From assembly GCA_936450465.1 (NCBI GenBank), contig OW388301.1:22379268-22443267 (forward strand): DNA of 64,000 nt. Direction: 5' to 3'. Source of the stretch: Gibbula magus. Taxonomy: Eukaryota > Mollusca > Gastropoda > Trochida > Trochidae. Positions 26,513 through 38,388 of the stretch are shown here, piece after piece. The notes beneath the pieces are model-generated. The model was not told where the DNA came from, made no database searches, and worked only from the letters and a program-made list of their open reading frames with translations. A program made the translations under genes and the position numbers. Each line of letters starts with the position of its first letter. Position 1 is the first letter of the stretch.

Positions 26513-28943
26513 ATAATTATTCTAAACAATCACATACTTCCTTTTATCGTCGATGAATATCCTTCATTTATTAACTCGCCAACTACAAAAGATCACTGTA
26601 CAGACAGCACAGTTTGAAGCTTAACAGCGGCTGTTGTCATGTTATTAAACTGCCCCTGAACATTTCAGCAGGGCGCATTATAACGAGGATACCACGAAAC
26701 TAAACATCAATTTCCTGCTATTCTAGTTGAGTGACATTGTTGAAATTTACAAATTATGGCAAAGGCAACATGTAGTTTCGGAATATAGAAGAAATATTTG
26801 AATATCTCGAAAAAATAAACACTCTAGACAAGCACTAGAAATGTTCTAGATACGGGGTATGTTTATTTATTATACACCTGTAGGTGACATGGATAATACA
26901 TATGTACTTCATCGAAATTAAATCACTTTATTCCAAATTGAAAAATGTTATTTATAAATATACAGTTATGTTAACTTATATTTTGCTGTATGGATATTCA
27001 TTACTGTTTGATACATTTGGAAAAGGGTTCTAAATTTGACAGTTGAATTTGGACCGTGGATACATTTTTCATTAACATAACAATTGCTGATATTTATAAC
27101 AACAGGTGTTTTTAAAAGTTTGAGGATACTCATATAAATAACACTCAAACATAATGTGAAGTATGCACAAGTGAAGTAATCACATTCACATGTTGAAAAA
27201 CATTAAATAAATCATAGTACAGTTAACTTGCAAGAAGAATGAATATTTACTTTGCACATACCTGTAAATAGGATAGTAATGTAATAATGGATTTTATCAA
27301 ACACCTTTCTGTTGATTTTATATTAATCTTTATAATGAACTAGTACTAGATGAAGAAATAAAAGATTGCCGGTGTATATCCTTTTCTGTTGATGGTAATT
27401 TCCGAATATCATTCCTCAAAACTGGGAAAGGATAAAATACTGACACCATTGTCAGTCTGTGTTACGGAATTACAAAGTTTCGTCTGAGTATCTACGTTCG
27501 CAAGTTAAAGTCACCAAGAGTTAACGTTATTTTATCATTAATAAACCATTTGTAAGAAGACGTGATAGCAAGATAGCATTTTTAATGATTTGATAATTAG
27601 TTTGTATTGTTGTGTCATGCATATAATTCATGTGGTATTTGATTTGTAATTCGTTTAAACGGGAAATGTTACCTGGTGTCTTGTTACCTTTTTAATTAGT
27701 AGCAGAGAATGGCGGGTTTGTTTATCATCAAAACAGGATATTTAAATTTGAAGCTTAACTTACGGGATTGCTGACTATTGAACATATGGACTAATACATA
27801 ATATATCGATATAATTCAACACTGTCCTGCTCAATATAAAATTTAGTTTATGCATTGCAATTACCATATAAGAAATTGATTATACAACTTATCAAAATTA
27901 TTATACCATTTACGAATTGACTTAAAAATTTATTATTTTTTATTTATTATTATTTATTTTTTATTTTTTCATTTTAAATAAATGCATTCGTACCTGATGT
28001 TTTGAAAAGGTTTCATTGCTACAAATATACAATTTTACAACAATTAGAGCTGTACAATTTACGCGTATGAAGACACCAAATGTTAGCCCCGCCTACAACG
28101 TGTTCATCAGCCAATGAACATGCACAACGTAACTAGCCATGAACCTGACGGCGTCTGGCGTTGCTAAATGTGATGTGACGTCACGAAATTAAATTCATGC
28201 AGGTATGAAATGAATCTCTGTGAGAGTGTTCAGCGAAACAGATTCACGCAAAGCAATTGCTATTTATTTATTACCCATCGTCTAATGACGTCACATATCA
28301 ATGTTTATGTTCAATGTTATGTTTATAAAATATCAAATATGCTTTCATTTGGAATTCTATGAGTGAAAAGATTATATTTTACAAGTCAATGATTTCCAAA
28401 CGACACTAGTTTGTGTAGGCTAGAGTTTAAAATAGTCTGTAAGTGCCCTTCATTTCTTTTATTTATGGCCTTCAACATTGCTACACACTTGTTGAAAATT
28501 CACCATATATTTCAGTTAATGATTTCTTTTATAAAGGTTTATTTATTAATTTGGGACAACATATCACATATAATCACCCATTCATAGTCATATATTCAAT
28601 GTCTTTATTAGCTTATCCAAATCGAATATAGAATGTGCTCTGAACAGTTTCAAGTAATTGAAAAGATTTTCTTTCTGAACGCATCCAATAAATTATTCAG
28701 TTGGGCGAGTACAGTTTCAGCAGAAATTGACAGTATATTTTAGAGTATAATGCATGGTGACAAAATACGGATCCTAGGCAAAATGAATTCCTACATGCAT
28801 AATGTGCAATAATACCAAGTTACATACTTCAAGCTGATGTTTTTCAAATTTGGAAATTTGATTTTCAAGTCACCTTGAAAGTTGACAATGAAGGTTATTT
28901 GTAGTTTAAATGATGGAATACATTCAGATCTGCATCGGTTGTA
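26513..28943. other. AT-rich non-coding stretch
   Basis: No gene is recognised. Two CRE-like TGACGTCA sites occur at about 28177 and 28287. The segment ends at a TA dinucleotide next to the inverted terminus at 28944. Confidence 0.45.
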
Positions 28944-29048
28944 CAGTGCCGGACAAAAGTCACTTCCCCTGTTTTGCAGCTTGAAAGCAAAAGTACTGCA
29001 CTATTATCGCAAAGAGAATGCAGTCGGCTCGCAGGAAATCAAGGTTAA

Positions 29049-30451
29049 AAGTTTATAATACAAAAGAGACGTAACACAAGTATTTACTGGAGATGTTGTA
29101 AGGCAGGATGTCCTGCAACTATTAACACCGCTAACGATCGCATGACGACCTACAGAGATATCCACAATCACCAGTCAAATCACAGCAAGTTCAGAGTTGA
29201 CAAGTTCCTTAGCGGTATGAAAGACCTGGTAAGGACCCCAAACCCCTGCCATCACTGTATCAAGAAGAGCTTGAATGTAAGTAGTCTTCTTAAATTCATA
29301 CTTAATAAAGAATATTTTCTGATTGCTAATCATAATACCGTATGTTAACGTTACATCATGCTGATATTCATATTTGACGTTTTTTTATGCTTGTTCTTAC
29401 GAAAACTTTTACATTTTCAGGTCTCCAATCCGAAGATGTTTATGCAGCTTCACAGACACCAACCTTCTACAGTGCCCACGCGAGCCTTTATAGCTCCAGA
29501 GCCAAAGAACCACCGCCTCTGCCCAGACAACGATCAGACGTTGACATACCCAACACTTACAAAGACACGTTGTCTGGCCAAAACGTTATGCTCCATGCAG
29601 ACAACCAGATACTCATCTTTGCAACACCTACCAACCTTCAACACCTGTCGGCGGCAGACTGCTTCTACTGCGACGGCACCTTCAGCATCAGCCCCATTAT
29701 CTACTATCAACTGTACACAGTCCACGCCATGGTCAACAACAAGATGTTTCCTTTGGTCTACGGCCTCTTACCATATAAGAAGCAGTCGTCCCACCTCAGC
29801 TTCTTCAACATCCTGAAGCAGAAGACAGAGGAACTACACCTTCCTCTAAGACTAAGTCTAAGTCTTCACTGACTTCGAAACCGCCGCCCAGAATGCCATC
29901 CAAGATGTCTTTAGACAGGCGATAGGGAGGAATGTTCAGCGTTGTGGCCTCCAAGAACGTTTCGGCACAGAACCCGAGGTTACCCTCTTTGTTAAACGTG
30001 CTTCTGCTGAGCTATTAATAAAACCACAAGACATGGACGATGTGTGGATGAATGCCTTGGACAATATCAAACTTGACGACCCTTTAATCCAGCGATTTGC
30101 TGACTATGTAACCCAGCAGTGGGTAGAGAGTCCGGGCAGGTCGGTCTGGAAAATTACTTCAACACTGATGGCCCCAGGACGACGAATCACATTGAAGGGT
30201 GGCACTCCAGACTAGCCACACTTGGACCAAACCACCCAAACCTGTACAGGTTTATAGACTTCATAAGGAAGGAGCAGAGCCATACCGACGCCACTGTATC
30301 TCAGATGCTGCTAGCAAGGAAGCAGCGCCCCAAGAAGAAGAAGTACGGGAATCTGGGTCATGAGATCCAGCGGCAAAAGCAGCTCCTCCTGACTGGTGCC
30401 AAGACTCCCTTGCAACACACATATGCTGTGGCTCACTTTGTTGGACTCTGA
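29049..30451 (+). pseudogene. FLYWCH-domain MULE-type transposase, broken
   Basis: First segment (29049-29276): YWRCCKAGCPATINT then IHNHQSN, a FLYWCH-type DNA-binding finger, ending at AAT followed by a GTAAGT donor. A pyrimidine-rich stretch and CAG at 29420 may be the acceptor. The second segment reads SLYSSRAKEPPPLP, TLSGQ, ILIFAT, then CDGTFSISP and QLYTVHAMV with PLVYGLLP, the MULE catalytic region. It shifts frame at about 29862 (VFTDFETAAQNAI, RQAIGRNVQRCGLQERF) and again near 30145, ending with GPRTTNHIEGWHSRL, a strong family motif. The usual CxFH stretch between NAIQDVF and RQAIGR is deleted. The predicted splice phase does not match the second segment. This is a dead copy of a cut-and-paste transposase gene. 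Confidence 0.85.
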
Positions 30452-30570
30452 TATTTTTTATTTAAATGAATGTATATGAAATATAATGTAATTTTGTGAT
30501 TGCTGTTACTGTGAATATGAATATATATTATGTGCAATGTATGGTTTATGTGAAAGATACGATAAAGTGA

Positions 30571-30733
30571 GTGAGTGAGTGAGTTGGTGTTTAACGCCGC
30601 TTTCAAGAGTATTTCACTTATATCGTGGCTGCTAGTATTACGGCAGGGAGAAAGCCCGCAACGCCATGTGGCTATGCACTGCGGTGAAACCTGCGAGCAG
30701 CGGCTGGAACTAGCGAACCATGGGTGGTACTAT
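30571..30733 (-). mobile_element. 5'-truncated SINE, same family as 55010-55311
   Basis: On the minus strand it reads GGTTCGCTAGTTCCAGCCGC, GCAGGTTTCACCGCA, CTTTCTCCCTGCCGTAATAC and GGCGTTAAACACCAACTCAC, matching the body and tail of the SINE near 55.1-55.3 kb. It lacks the tRNA-like head. The tail is GTGAG repeats on the plus strand. A 10-bp direct repeat GATAAAGTGA at 30561-30570 and 30734-30743 is a clear target-site duplication. Confidence 0.88.
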
Positions 30734-31073
30734 GATAAAGTGATGTTTTAGACAAATGTTAACATGAAATAATGGTCCATATGACTTGTACTAATATAAT
30801 ATTTCAACATGTTATAATTGTCACGTTATAAAGGGTTAATAATGTAATATTAATTGTATATACTGTGAAATGTTATGTATAATGAAACATGTAATAAACT
30901 GTTATAAAAAAAGCAATGTAGTTAAGTTACTAGTTTTATTTCTGGATACGACCCCCGTACAGGCCCATTGTTAAGTTAATCTGATATGCCTCACTGCATT
31001 TGTACCTGAACAATAGGGTGCCTGCAATCTGAGAATCCCCCGTTGAAACAGGCCCCCACTTCTGGGACCTCTG

Positions 31074-31341
31074 CTACGAAAGGGCGGGCTGGCTGACTGG
31101 TTGATTAAAACTTGGTCGCATGCTTTCTCCTTGCAACCGTCGACTCGGTCGCTGGGTTGAATACGGTGTTGTGCGAGACTTTATCTTCTGGCGGATCTTT
31201 TTACATGCTTTACTTTCAGCCTTTTCAATTCTCTTATCATCATCAGAATTATCTGCAGAATCGTTGGAAACATGATTACGGACAGTTTCCCACCCACCTT
31301 CGGCAAAGTTCTATCACCGATCTGTCGGCAGCATCCGCCAT
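31074..31341 (-). pseudogene. Gag-like fragment of a retroelement, frameshifted
   Basis: The minus strand begins with CAAGATGGCGG (good start context) encoding MADAADRSVIELCRRW and a stop. The adjacent frame carries on with GGWETVRNHVS, NSDDDKRIEKAESKACKKIR and RPSRRLQGE, ending at a stop at 31074-31076. The next bases, in another frame, give CFNGGFSDC, reminiscent of a damaged CCHC knuckle. The acidic-then-basic pattern with DDDKRIEKAE resembles gag-like proteins of invertebrate retroelements, which is my best guess. A TTTTCATTTCAG acceptor-like site lies just upstream. Confidence 0.4.
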
Positions 31342-32081
31342 CTTGGTTTCTTGACATTTCCTGAAATGAAAACATGCTATATTAAACTAAATTTCAAAGT
31401 TGATTTTATTTTTTTAACAAATGTACGCTTGTTATAATCAAGTTGTGAAATGTAAAGTCATCAAAGTATTATTTTTATTTATATCTTTCTATTTTAATCA
31501 TGTACAGCATATATGTGAAAACGGGACCATCTTCACGAATTTCGTTACCACGAAAATACCCCGATAGAACCCTTCTTCTTTTAAACTGGTCTGGAATCAT
31601 TCCGAACTGTGGTCTTTTTTGTGTCTATTTAAAGCTGAACTTCATCCTGATGATGGCTTTGAGAACATCATCGACGGTATTGGCGGTTGCAGGACTTTGC
31701 TACTCTTGACCCTAAATCTATGGTCGAGATATATGAGGTGTCTATACCTCCTCCTGAATTTGGAATGAACTGAATGTTAACCATATATCTCGGGCCTATA
31801 TATAAGGGATGTCATAATAGTTTGAATTATCGTTCACTCAATTTCAGTGTCAAGTTATAAAAATCGGAATCAATCGGCGTTTGATTATCTGAAGTCGAGT
31901 TACTCACTATTACGAGTACAACCATCACTGATATGTCATCGGTAAGCGAAAGCTCTGTCAGTGAAATGTTATGCTTCTTACTGACAACTACCCACCGAAA
32001 AAGACTATAGCCGGCAAAGCGGCCGACCGTTACTGTTAATCTGTTATCATCACATCTGTCAGGCAAAGTGGGAATTGATCT
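31342..32081. other. Unassigned stretch
   Basis: AT-rich. A minus frame at 31827-32126 reads GRFAGYSLFRWVVVSKKHN, but I do not recognise it. ATATATCTCGGGCC near 31780 and CGAGATATATGAGG near 31715 form a short inverted pair. Confidence 0.35.
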
Positions 32082-32277
32082 GTTCACAAAAACGAATGGA
32101 GCGAGACTATTTACCCGGCGAGACACTATGAAGTCGAATATCCAAACTATGAAATCCCCTGCCTAGAAATTGACGATCATATCATATCATATCATATCAT
32201 ATTTCATAGTTTGCATATTCGCCTTCATTGTGTCTCGCCGGTTAAATAGTCTCGCTTCATTTGTTTTAGTGGATACT
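32082..32277. repeat. Inverted repeat of LINE-like 3' sequence
   Basis: About 68 bp at 32082-32150 is the reverse complement of 32208-32277 with few mismatches; both arms contain GTGTCTCGCCGG and AAATAGTCTCGC. The roughly 57-bp spacer contains a CATAT repeat run. The plus arm continues into a LINE-type tail, so the pair may be two retroposed 3' fragments in opposite orientation. Confidence 0.75.
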
Positions 32278-32385
32278 AGTCATATATTTAAAACCTGTAG
32301 TATGTGTTTCATTTACTTTAACATTGTGCTTTATATTGTACAGTGAGACACTTTAATAAACTATTTATCCTTCTATCTCTCAAGA
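32278..32385 (+). mobile_element. LINE 3' tail
   Basis: The segment ends CACTTTAATAAACTATTTAT followed by TCTATCTCTC. It matches 45735-45930 in order (GTCTCGCCGG upstream, ATATTGTACA, ACTTTAATAAACTATT). The same ending style occurs at 38309 and 46720. No coding sequence is left. Confidence 0.65.
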
Positions 32386-32435
32386 TCTGTAATAAGTGAT
32401 AAGTAATAAAGAACTAATTAAAATTTTGGATTTGA

Positions 32436-32850
32436 ACTGTTTCGTTCGATGCGTGTATCGCTTACATATCTACAATGTCATTGTATATATTTGGTAGACA
32501 GACTGACAGACAGTTAATTTATTTAGGTCCCACCTCGAACAACATTACACAAATACATACATATATATATACATTTAAGATATTGACGAGCCACACATTG
32601 AGGGTTACGAGAGACACATTAAAATTATGTATATACAAAATAAACATAAGGACACATAAAATATAAACTGTTTCTTTCGATGCTTGTATCACTTATATAT
32701 GTACAATGTATATATTTGGTAAACTTTTATTTTATTCAAGTCAAACCTCGATTCCATTATAACAAATATGTACACATATTTATAAAACTAAACCGGTAAG
32801 AAATCGAGCAACCCACTATGGGGTTATGAGAGACTTGATATTAACTCCAG
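32436..32850. repeat. Tandem duplication of about 230 bp
   Basis: 32436-32610 and 32665-32850 share TTTCGTTCGATGC or TTTCTTTCGATGC, GTACAATG, TATATTTGGTA, ACCTCGA, ACATATTTATA-like text and GGGTTACGAGAGAC or GGGTTATGAGAGAC. The second copy is the one that continues into the dispersed repeat R1. Confidence 0.6.
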
Positions 32851-32889
32851 ACAAACCTGAAGTAGATCACGAGATTATCTCCCGTCAAA

Positions 32890-33966
32890 CAGACAGGCAG
32901 CTGACCGACATGTCCTCATCTGACAGACACTTAGTGGAAGGTTAATTATGTCATCCCCTACAGATACAATGGAACAGTCCCCAGTCAGAGTAGAGCAGAG
33001 AAGAGTAGGCTTCGTTAACGAACAGTAAAGACAACATAGGTTCTTGTTGTCATCAGAGGATCAAATACTAACCTGTCGTCCACTCTCAGTGAAGTTAGAT
33101 TGTGTTTTTTTTTTTTATAAAATGTGCACTGCTTAATGATTTTAAAGAGCGTCTCCTCATTTGTTTTTAATGTCAACTAGTATTTTGTTAACTGTAATGA
33201 AATTATGTAGTATAAATTTATCTCTTGTGTGTGTCTGCACTATGTGTGTTAATCCTGTTTTCTCATTTGGTAATGGGCTAATTTAATAAATGTATATAAG
33301 AGAACATGGACTACATCTCACCACCAAAATGGCTAGATTGCGCAAAGTTGAGTATCTTCTGTCGGCGAGAGGAGCACGTCAATTTCTATTTCACGTCAAA
33401 TTCTACGCTTCCCCATTTAGCTATGGAATCACCACGCCACCCAAGGACAGAGAACTAACAACAACTGGGAAGGGTTCCATAGTCGGATGAGCAGGACTCT
33501 ACCACATCGCCACCCCAACATCTTCCGTTAAGTGGAGGTCACTCCGGCGGATAGACATGCATGGTGGACAGGGCAAGACTGCAGCAGATGAACTTGGGCG
33601 CAGCTCCCACCAGCCGCAAGAGGGTGAACAGAGAGATAAAAAACAGGCTTCAAAGATGGAAGGACATGCTTTCCCTTGGAGAGAAAACTCATCTACAGTA
33701 TTTGGATGCCTAGTCACATATTGTGAAACTTGGGTGAACTGAACTGAACTGAACTATATCAAAATATATTTATGTGAAATGTGCTGCTAAACATACATTG
33801 AAAGGTGATTTTTCAATGTTATTTAAATAAATACTCATTTTTAAATTCATTGTTTTGTCTTTTATTTGGACTAGTCTATTACAATGAAAAGGTAACAAGC
33901 AGTAACTCAGCTGTGCACCGAACAGTAAATGTTGTTATTTTAAGGTGTCTGTCAGCCGCCTGTCTG
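32890..33966. mobile_element. Insertion in R1 with 21-bp inverted ends
   Basis: CAGACAGGCAGCTGACCGACA at 32890-32910 is inverted at 33946-33966 with 19 of 21 positions matching. R1 copy 2 lacks this block, so it is an insertion or a variant. Inside it, 33290-33752 looks like a retroposon end, with a short tandem TGAACTGAACTGAACTGAAC tail at about 33733-33752. The protein frames there are not recognised. Confidence 0.55.
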
Positions 33967-34439
33967 TCAGGTGGGTGGTTACCGATCTGAGATCCACAAG
34001 TGTGCAGGTACGCGCGCCATACACTGCGTTATCCTTTGATGTTATTAAAAATAATTGTCATCGTTTATTGATGGAATTGGAGGTGGTAGACACGGTGATG
34101 CAATGGGCAAAGGGGTGCCTCATGAAAATACGGAACGCACAAGGGTCTTACAGTCCCGTACACCGTATCAAAACACCGTATACCTAATAGTATTATAAAT
34201 CGGTTCTGCCGAAATATGAAAGTAATTGACTTCCCGTATTATCTTGTATTATAATTATCTTGTAAGATATCTACTTGAATGAAATGTATTATTTACAAAC
34301 ATACACAGTCTATAAACATGTATGTACTTGGTAAATATGTACAATATTTTAACATTAATCCATTTATATTTGACACTATTGTGTTATCGTGAGGAAAAAC
34401 TTGTCATGAAAAACGTTAATTTTGCGCATTCTCCATATG

Positions 34440-34760
34440 TACACGTTGCCAGTATCCTGCATCTAAATGATCGAACTCGTCTCCCTCCCCTTTTGTGATA
34501 AAGTGGAGTCTGAAATACACTTCCTGTTAGAATGTAGTTTTATTCAGATCTTCGTTTTAATTATTTAGATTCTCAAACGCACGATTTTATTAATCTATTT
34601 TATATACATGACGCTGCAAAATTAATTTTTTTAAACTTAAAGAAGTAGACGACGTTAGTCTGTTACTTTATTTATTAAGTTATCATTATACAGTTTGCCC
34701 TTAAATCGCGTTACCTTCTACTTCTTACCGTTACTTAGCACTTTATATGTTATGTATATA
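34440..34760 (+). pseudogene. LINE ORF2 C-terminal finger, remnant inside R1
   Basis: A plus frame from about 34488 reads PFCDKVESEIHFLLECSF, the Cys/His finger found at the C-terminus of several LINE families (compare NCLNVVDDEIHVLLACPLY near 37945). It stops soon after. The equivalent stretch in R1 copy 2 is at about 57500-57600. No RT remains nearby. Confidence 0.6.
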
Positions 34761-35201
34761 TGTGATTGGTTTTTAACATTGTGTCATAAGTCAAAGAATG
34801 GTTGGTCGTTAAACACGTATTAGTTTTTAAAGCCGCATTTCACATCCTGTAAACATCTATGTTTAACTTGATACACTTGATAAACTGATCATCTCATACA
34901 AACTGAAAAGATGTAAGTAATGTTACTGCCGGTAAATTCAACAACATACCAGTATGGTATCTATATGGCATCAATCATCAATCATTTGCCCGAAATGCAT
35001 TTCTAAATATCTTTACTCCCGCCCACTACAGTAGTAAACCAATCTTAATTTGCGACCTGCTCGTATCGAAATAACCCCACCTACATTAACACAATCAGAT
35101 TGTAATTCTTGCGAGAGAGACGCCAAATCAGCGCAAGAGAGTCGCGACCCTGTCGCGGAATTAATGCAATTTAACTCCCATGACTTTTGTCCGGCACTGT
35201 A

Positions 35202-35894
35202 CAATTTTAGTCTTATTTACATTAACCTTAAGACGCCAAGTTGAACACCATTCTCAAACACAATCTAGTATGAATTGAAGACAATTCTCATCAGATGCTA
35301 TGAGAGCTATATCATCAACATAAAGTAAAAGGTTAAGCATACTACCATCTAATTGAATGCAACAATTTAAGCTATTAATCTTATCAACTAAGTTATTTAT
35401 GTATACAAAAAATAAAGTATGCGATAAAACACATCCTTGCCGGACCGGACTGGACCTGAAAGGGATCCGTAAAACCTATCGTTGACACTAACTTGTGTAA
35501 AAGCTTTTCCATACAAAGATTGAACAGCATATAAGAATTTACCATTTATACCAAGTTTTAGTAATTTATACCATAAAACAATGGCGATTAACTTTATCAA
35601 AAGCTTACATAATATCAATATAACATACATAAGTTGACTGGCGGGATTGCTTTTCTATTATCAATCACAGAAAATAAACTATAAATATGCTCATGGGTGC
35701 TACGCCCTTTACGAAAACCATTCTGCTCATCAGCTAAGATATTATTACTCTCCAACCAGAAACTAAGACGAGTGTTTAAAACATCTGAATACAGTTTGCA
35801 AGGAACAGACACAAGAGATATCCCACTATAGCCTAGTGGGTCACGTGGGCCATTGCCAGGCTTCTTGATTGGCTTAATTATATTGTGGCACCAG
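35202..35894 (-). pseudogene. 3' part of the split minus-strand LINE: RT palm
   Basis: Minus strand, from high to low coordinates: DIWCHNIIKPI, GYSGISLVSVPCKLYSDVLN, NGFRKGRSTHEHIYSL (35615-35894), then KLGINGKFLYAVQSLYG, then LLLYVDDIALIAS near 35310 and VNVNKTKIV near 35215. Frames change between pieces. It ends at the CAGTGCCGG terminus (35199). Its first residues continue those left at 38354-38377, showing that this is the downstream half of the LINE at 39545-41836. Confidence 0.85.
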
Positions 35895-35901
35895 ATATCT
35901 G

Positions 35902-38173
35902 TACTTATACCGATAAACTAAGTGTGTTATGGAACAAGATGGTGAGCGCTGAACGTGAATGGTGTAGATGTCATAGCGTTCGTAAACGAAACTTAAGAGA
36001 GATTTATTTGAAGAAAAGGATTATGTTTGACCATGAAACTAAAAGAAGTAAACGACGATACAATGAGGAAAGTTTATCAGAATTGGAGAATCTCTGTGAG
36101 GAAAATAAAAATGAATTCTGGAGAAAAATAGGCATAGTTGGAGTTGGTTTTAACAGAAAGAACATTATCCCTAACGAGGTGAGACTCCATGCTGGTACCT
36201 TATCTGGGGATAAGGAAACAGTGTTAAATATGTGGAGAGATAGCTATTGTGTGCTGTTAAATAACGGTGACCCTGATGCAGGTTCCAACTGCACACCGGA
36301 GCCAAGGGAGGTAACCGATATGGACGACTACACATCTCAGCTTAACAACTTATTCACGCTTGATGAAGTGTATGAGGCAGGAAAAGGGAAATCACCAGGA
36401 TGCGACAACATAACTCTTGAAATTTTAAAAAATAACACCAGTATAAATTTTTTACATAAACTTTTTAAAATATGTTTCTCTAGTGGAAAAATACCAAGCG
36501 AGTGGTCGAAGAGTGTCATCAATCCAATCCCGAAGTCTACATGTGCTGATAAATATGACCCTTATCATAAAGAGGTATTCCCCTGACTAACTCTAGTTAT
36601 AAACTCTACTGTTCGGTGCTGAATACAAGACTGTACAAGTATTCGGAAACCAGAGACTGTATAGCTGATCAACAGAACGGATTAAGGAGGGGCAGATCTA
36701 CAGTGGAACATATATCTTCACTGACATCCATTGTTGAAACATTATTGACAGATCTATATTGTGGGGAAAGCTATCCACTCTGGGAATTTTAGGAAATATG
36801 TATGAAGCTATCATTTCCCTATACAAGAGTGTGAAGAGCTGTGTTAGGATTAATGGAAATATGACGGAGCGGTTTAACTTCACATGTGGACTAAAACAAG
36901 GATGTCTTCTCTCCCCTCTGCTTTTCAACGTATACATCAGTGATCTTATACCAACCCTAAAGACTCTAAATATTGTTTTGAAGTTTTATGAGGATACGAT
37001 TGCCGTGTTAGCTTATGCAGATGATCTGGTACTTTTAGCAGAAGATGAAGCGGACCTAAAATTTCTTTTAGACATTTTACACAACTGGTGTAAGGACAAC
37101 TCCATGAGTGTAAATCCGGATCAAAAGTGCTGCATTGTAGACCTGTAAATGTGCCAAGAACGGACCTTACATTAGGCCGATTGAAAACAGAACACCTAGA
37201 CTTTACACGGATGGCCAAGGCTGTAACCAGCTCGGCAGGTCGAGCACTAGGTCTGTTAATGTCTAAGTTCATGGGCGGTATGCATTACTCTACATACAAG
37301 AAACTCCTTGACAATATGGTATGGTCGACAGTTGACTTTGGAGCAGCGATTTGGGGGCCACCTCTGGTACATGGCACTACTTTACAGAACAGAGCCATGA
37401 AATTCTATATGGAAGTTCGGAAATTTACCCCTAATGCTGTGGTGACAGGAGATATGATATCGACACCTCCTCAAGTGAAACGTTGGACATCTGTTATGAG
37501 ACTATACACCAGACTTAATAGTTTAACTCGAAGCCGATGTACTCAGAAGATTTTTAAATGGAAAAAACAGATGGCTATAAGAAAGAAACAAAACTGGATA
37601 AAACGAGTGCATCTACAACTTAACTCACTAAACATGACTGAATTCACTGATGTGGAAATTGGCCTACTTCGGAATGAAATTATTCACAGAGTCCAGGACG
37701 CAGTACAGAAGCGAAGTATCACAGAGTGGAGAACAAAATTAGACTGTCCGACTGGTCGTGATGGCAAGGGAGGTAATAAACTCCGACTATACAGAACTTT
37801 TAAGATGGACTATGGAGCTGAACACTATATAACAGAACACATTCCACGAGGACACAGAAGAGCTCTAGGCATGTTCAGATGCGGTGTTGCCCCCTTACTT
37901 GTAGAAATATAGTAATATGCCTTTAAATGAGAGCGTGTGTTTTAATTGTCTGAATGTTGTTGACGATGAAATACATGTTCTTTTAGCTTGCCCTTTATAT
38001 CATCTCTTGCAAATGTTTTACTGGATAGGTGCCAAATTTTAGACAGAGATTTTATAGATTTTACAGATGCTGAAAAGTTTTCTTTTATTTTGTCTAGTCC
38101 TTTTTTGTGCAAATATACAGCCAAGACCTGCTTTAACATTTTAAGGGAACGACGCCTACACTTTTATCATTAG
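35902..38173 (+). pseudogene. ORF2 of the truncated plus-strand LINE
   Basis: Segment 1 (to about 36586) holds the linker and RT start: WCRCHSVRKRN, KSPGCDNITLEIL, IPSEWSKSVINPIPKS. Segment 2 (about 36592-36720) has YKLYCSVLNTRL and NGLRRGRSTVEHI. A deletion then removes the first catalytic Asp region, because the text jumps to DRSILWGKLSTLG (36750). Segment 3 (to 37144) has GLKQGCLLSPLLFNVYISDL and YADDLVLLAEDE. Segment 4 (37127-37912) is the post-RT region. Segment 5 (37925-38173) has the finger FNCLNVVDDEIHVLLACPLY and NILRERRLHFYH. Several frameshifts plus the motif A deletion make it inactive. Confidence 0.88.
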
Positions 38174-38346
38174 TTTACATTTTATGAAAGTTTTATGTAT
38201 TGATTTATATCAATTCTGTATATGTTTATGTGTAAATAGTCTCTCATAATCCTTGAAGGATTGCTCACTTTATGTCTTAATTTTTTAATGTTTTTATACT
38301 TATATGAGGCGAGACTTTAATAAACAATCCGTCTTTCTGTCTGTCT
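35902..38346 (+). mobile_element. 5'-truncated LINE inserted into the minus-strand LINE
   Basis: The insertion is flanked by TCTGTAC at both junctions (35895-35901 and about 38347-38353). Removing it restores an unbroken minus-strand RT frame across the site. The 5' end is truncated in the endonuclease-RT linker. The 3' UTR runs from about 38174 to GAGACTTTAATAAACAATCC and a CTGT repeat (38330-38352), the tail style shared with other LINEs here. Confidence 0.85.
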
Positions 38347-38388
38347 GTCTGTACCATTATTAAAACAAAAGGTAAACAGTTTATGAAG

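Larger units (their letters stand above)
28944..35199. mobile_element. Interval bounded by 19-bp inverted termini (candidate composite DNA transposon)
   Basis: CAGTGCCGGACAAAAGTCA at 28944-28962 and its exact reverse complement at 35181-35199 are each flanked by TA (28942-28943 and 35200-35201). The interval is 6,256 bp. The MULE-type transposase fragment begins about 100 bp inside the left terminus. The same right terminus occurs at 58074-58092 with about 1.2 kb of shared sequence but no visible left partner. Either this is one large TA-flanked element that accumulated other insertions, or two unrelated ends of one terminus family face each other by chance. Confidence 0.4.
32729..35199. repeat. 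Dispersed repeat R1, copy 1
   Basis: Matches copy 2 (47350-47905 plus 56740-58092) in collinear order. Shared landmarks are ATTTTATTCAA at the start, CACTATGGG and GAGAGAC, GTAGATCACGAGAT, GTGTGCAG, GTATCCTTTGATGT, GGAGGTGGTAGA, AAAACACCGTATA, TGTAAGATATCTA, GCGCATTCTCCATATGTACA, TTAGATTCTCAAACG-type text and the end ACTTTTGTCCGGCACTG. Copy 1 has an extra block (32877-33984); copy 2 has the DIRS pair instead. R1 contains LINE-derived pieces in both orientations, so it is itself a mosaic. Confidence 0.8.

Noticed and set aside
31181..31349. 64-codon minus ORF MFSFQEMSRNQDGG as a gene
   Set aside because: Out of frame with both better supported neighbouring frames; no motif.
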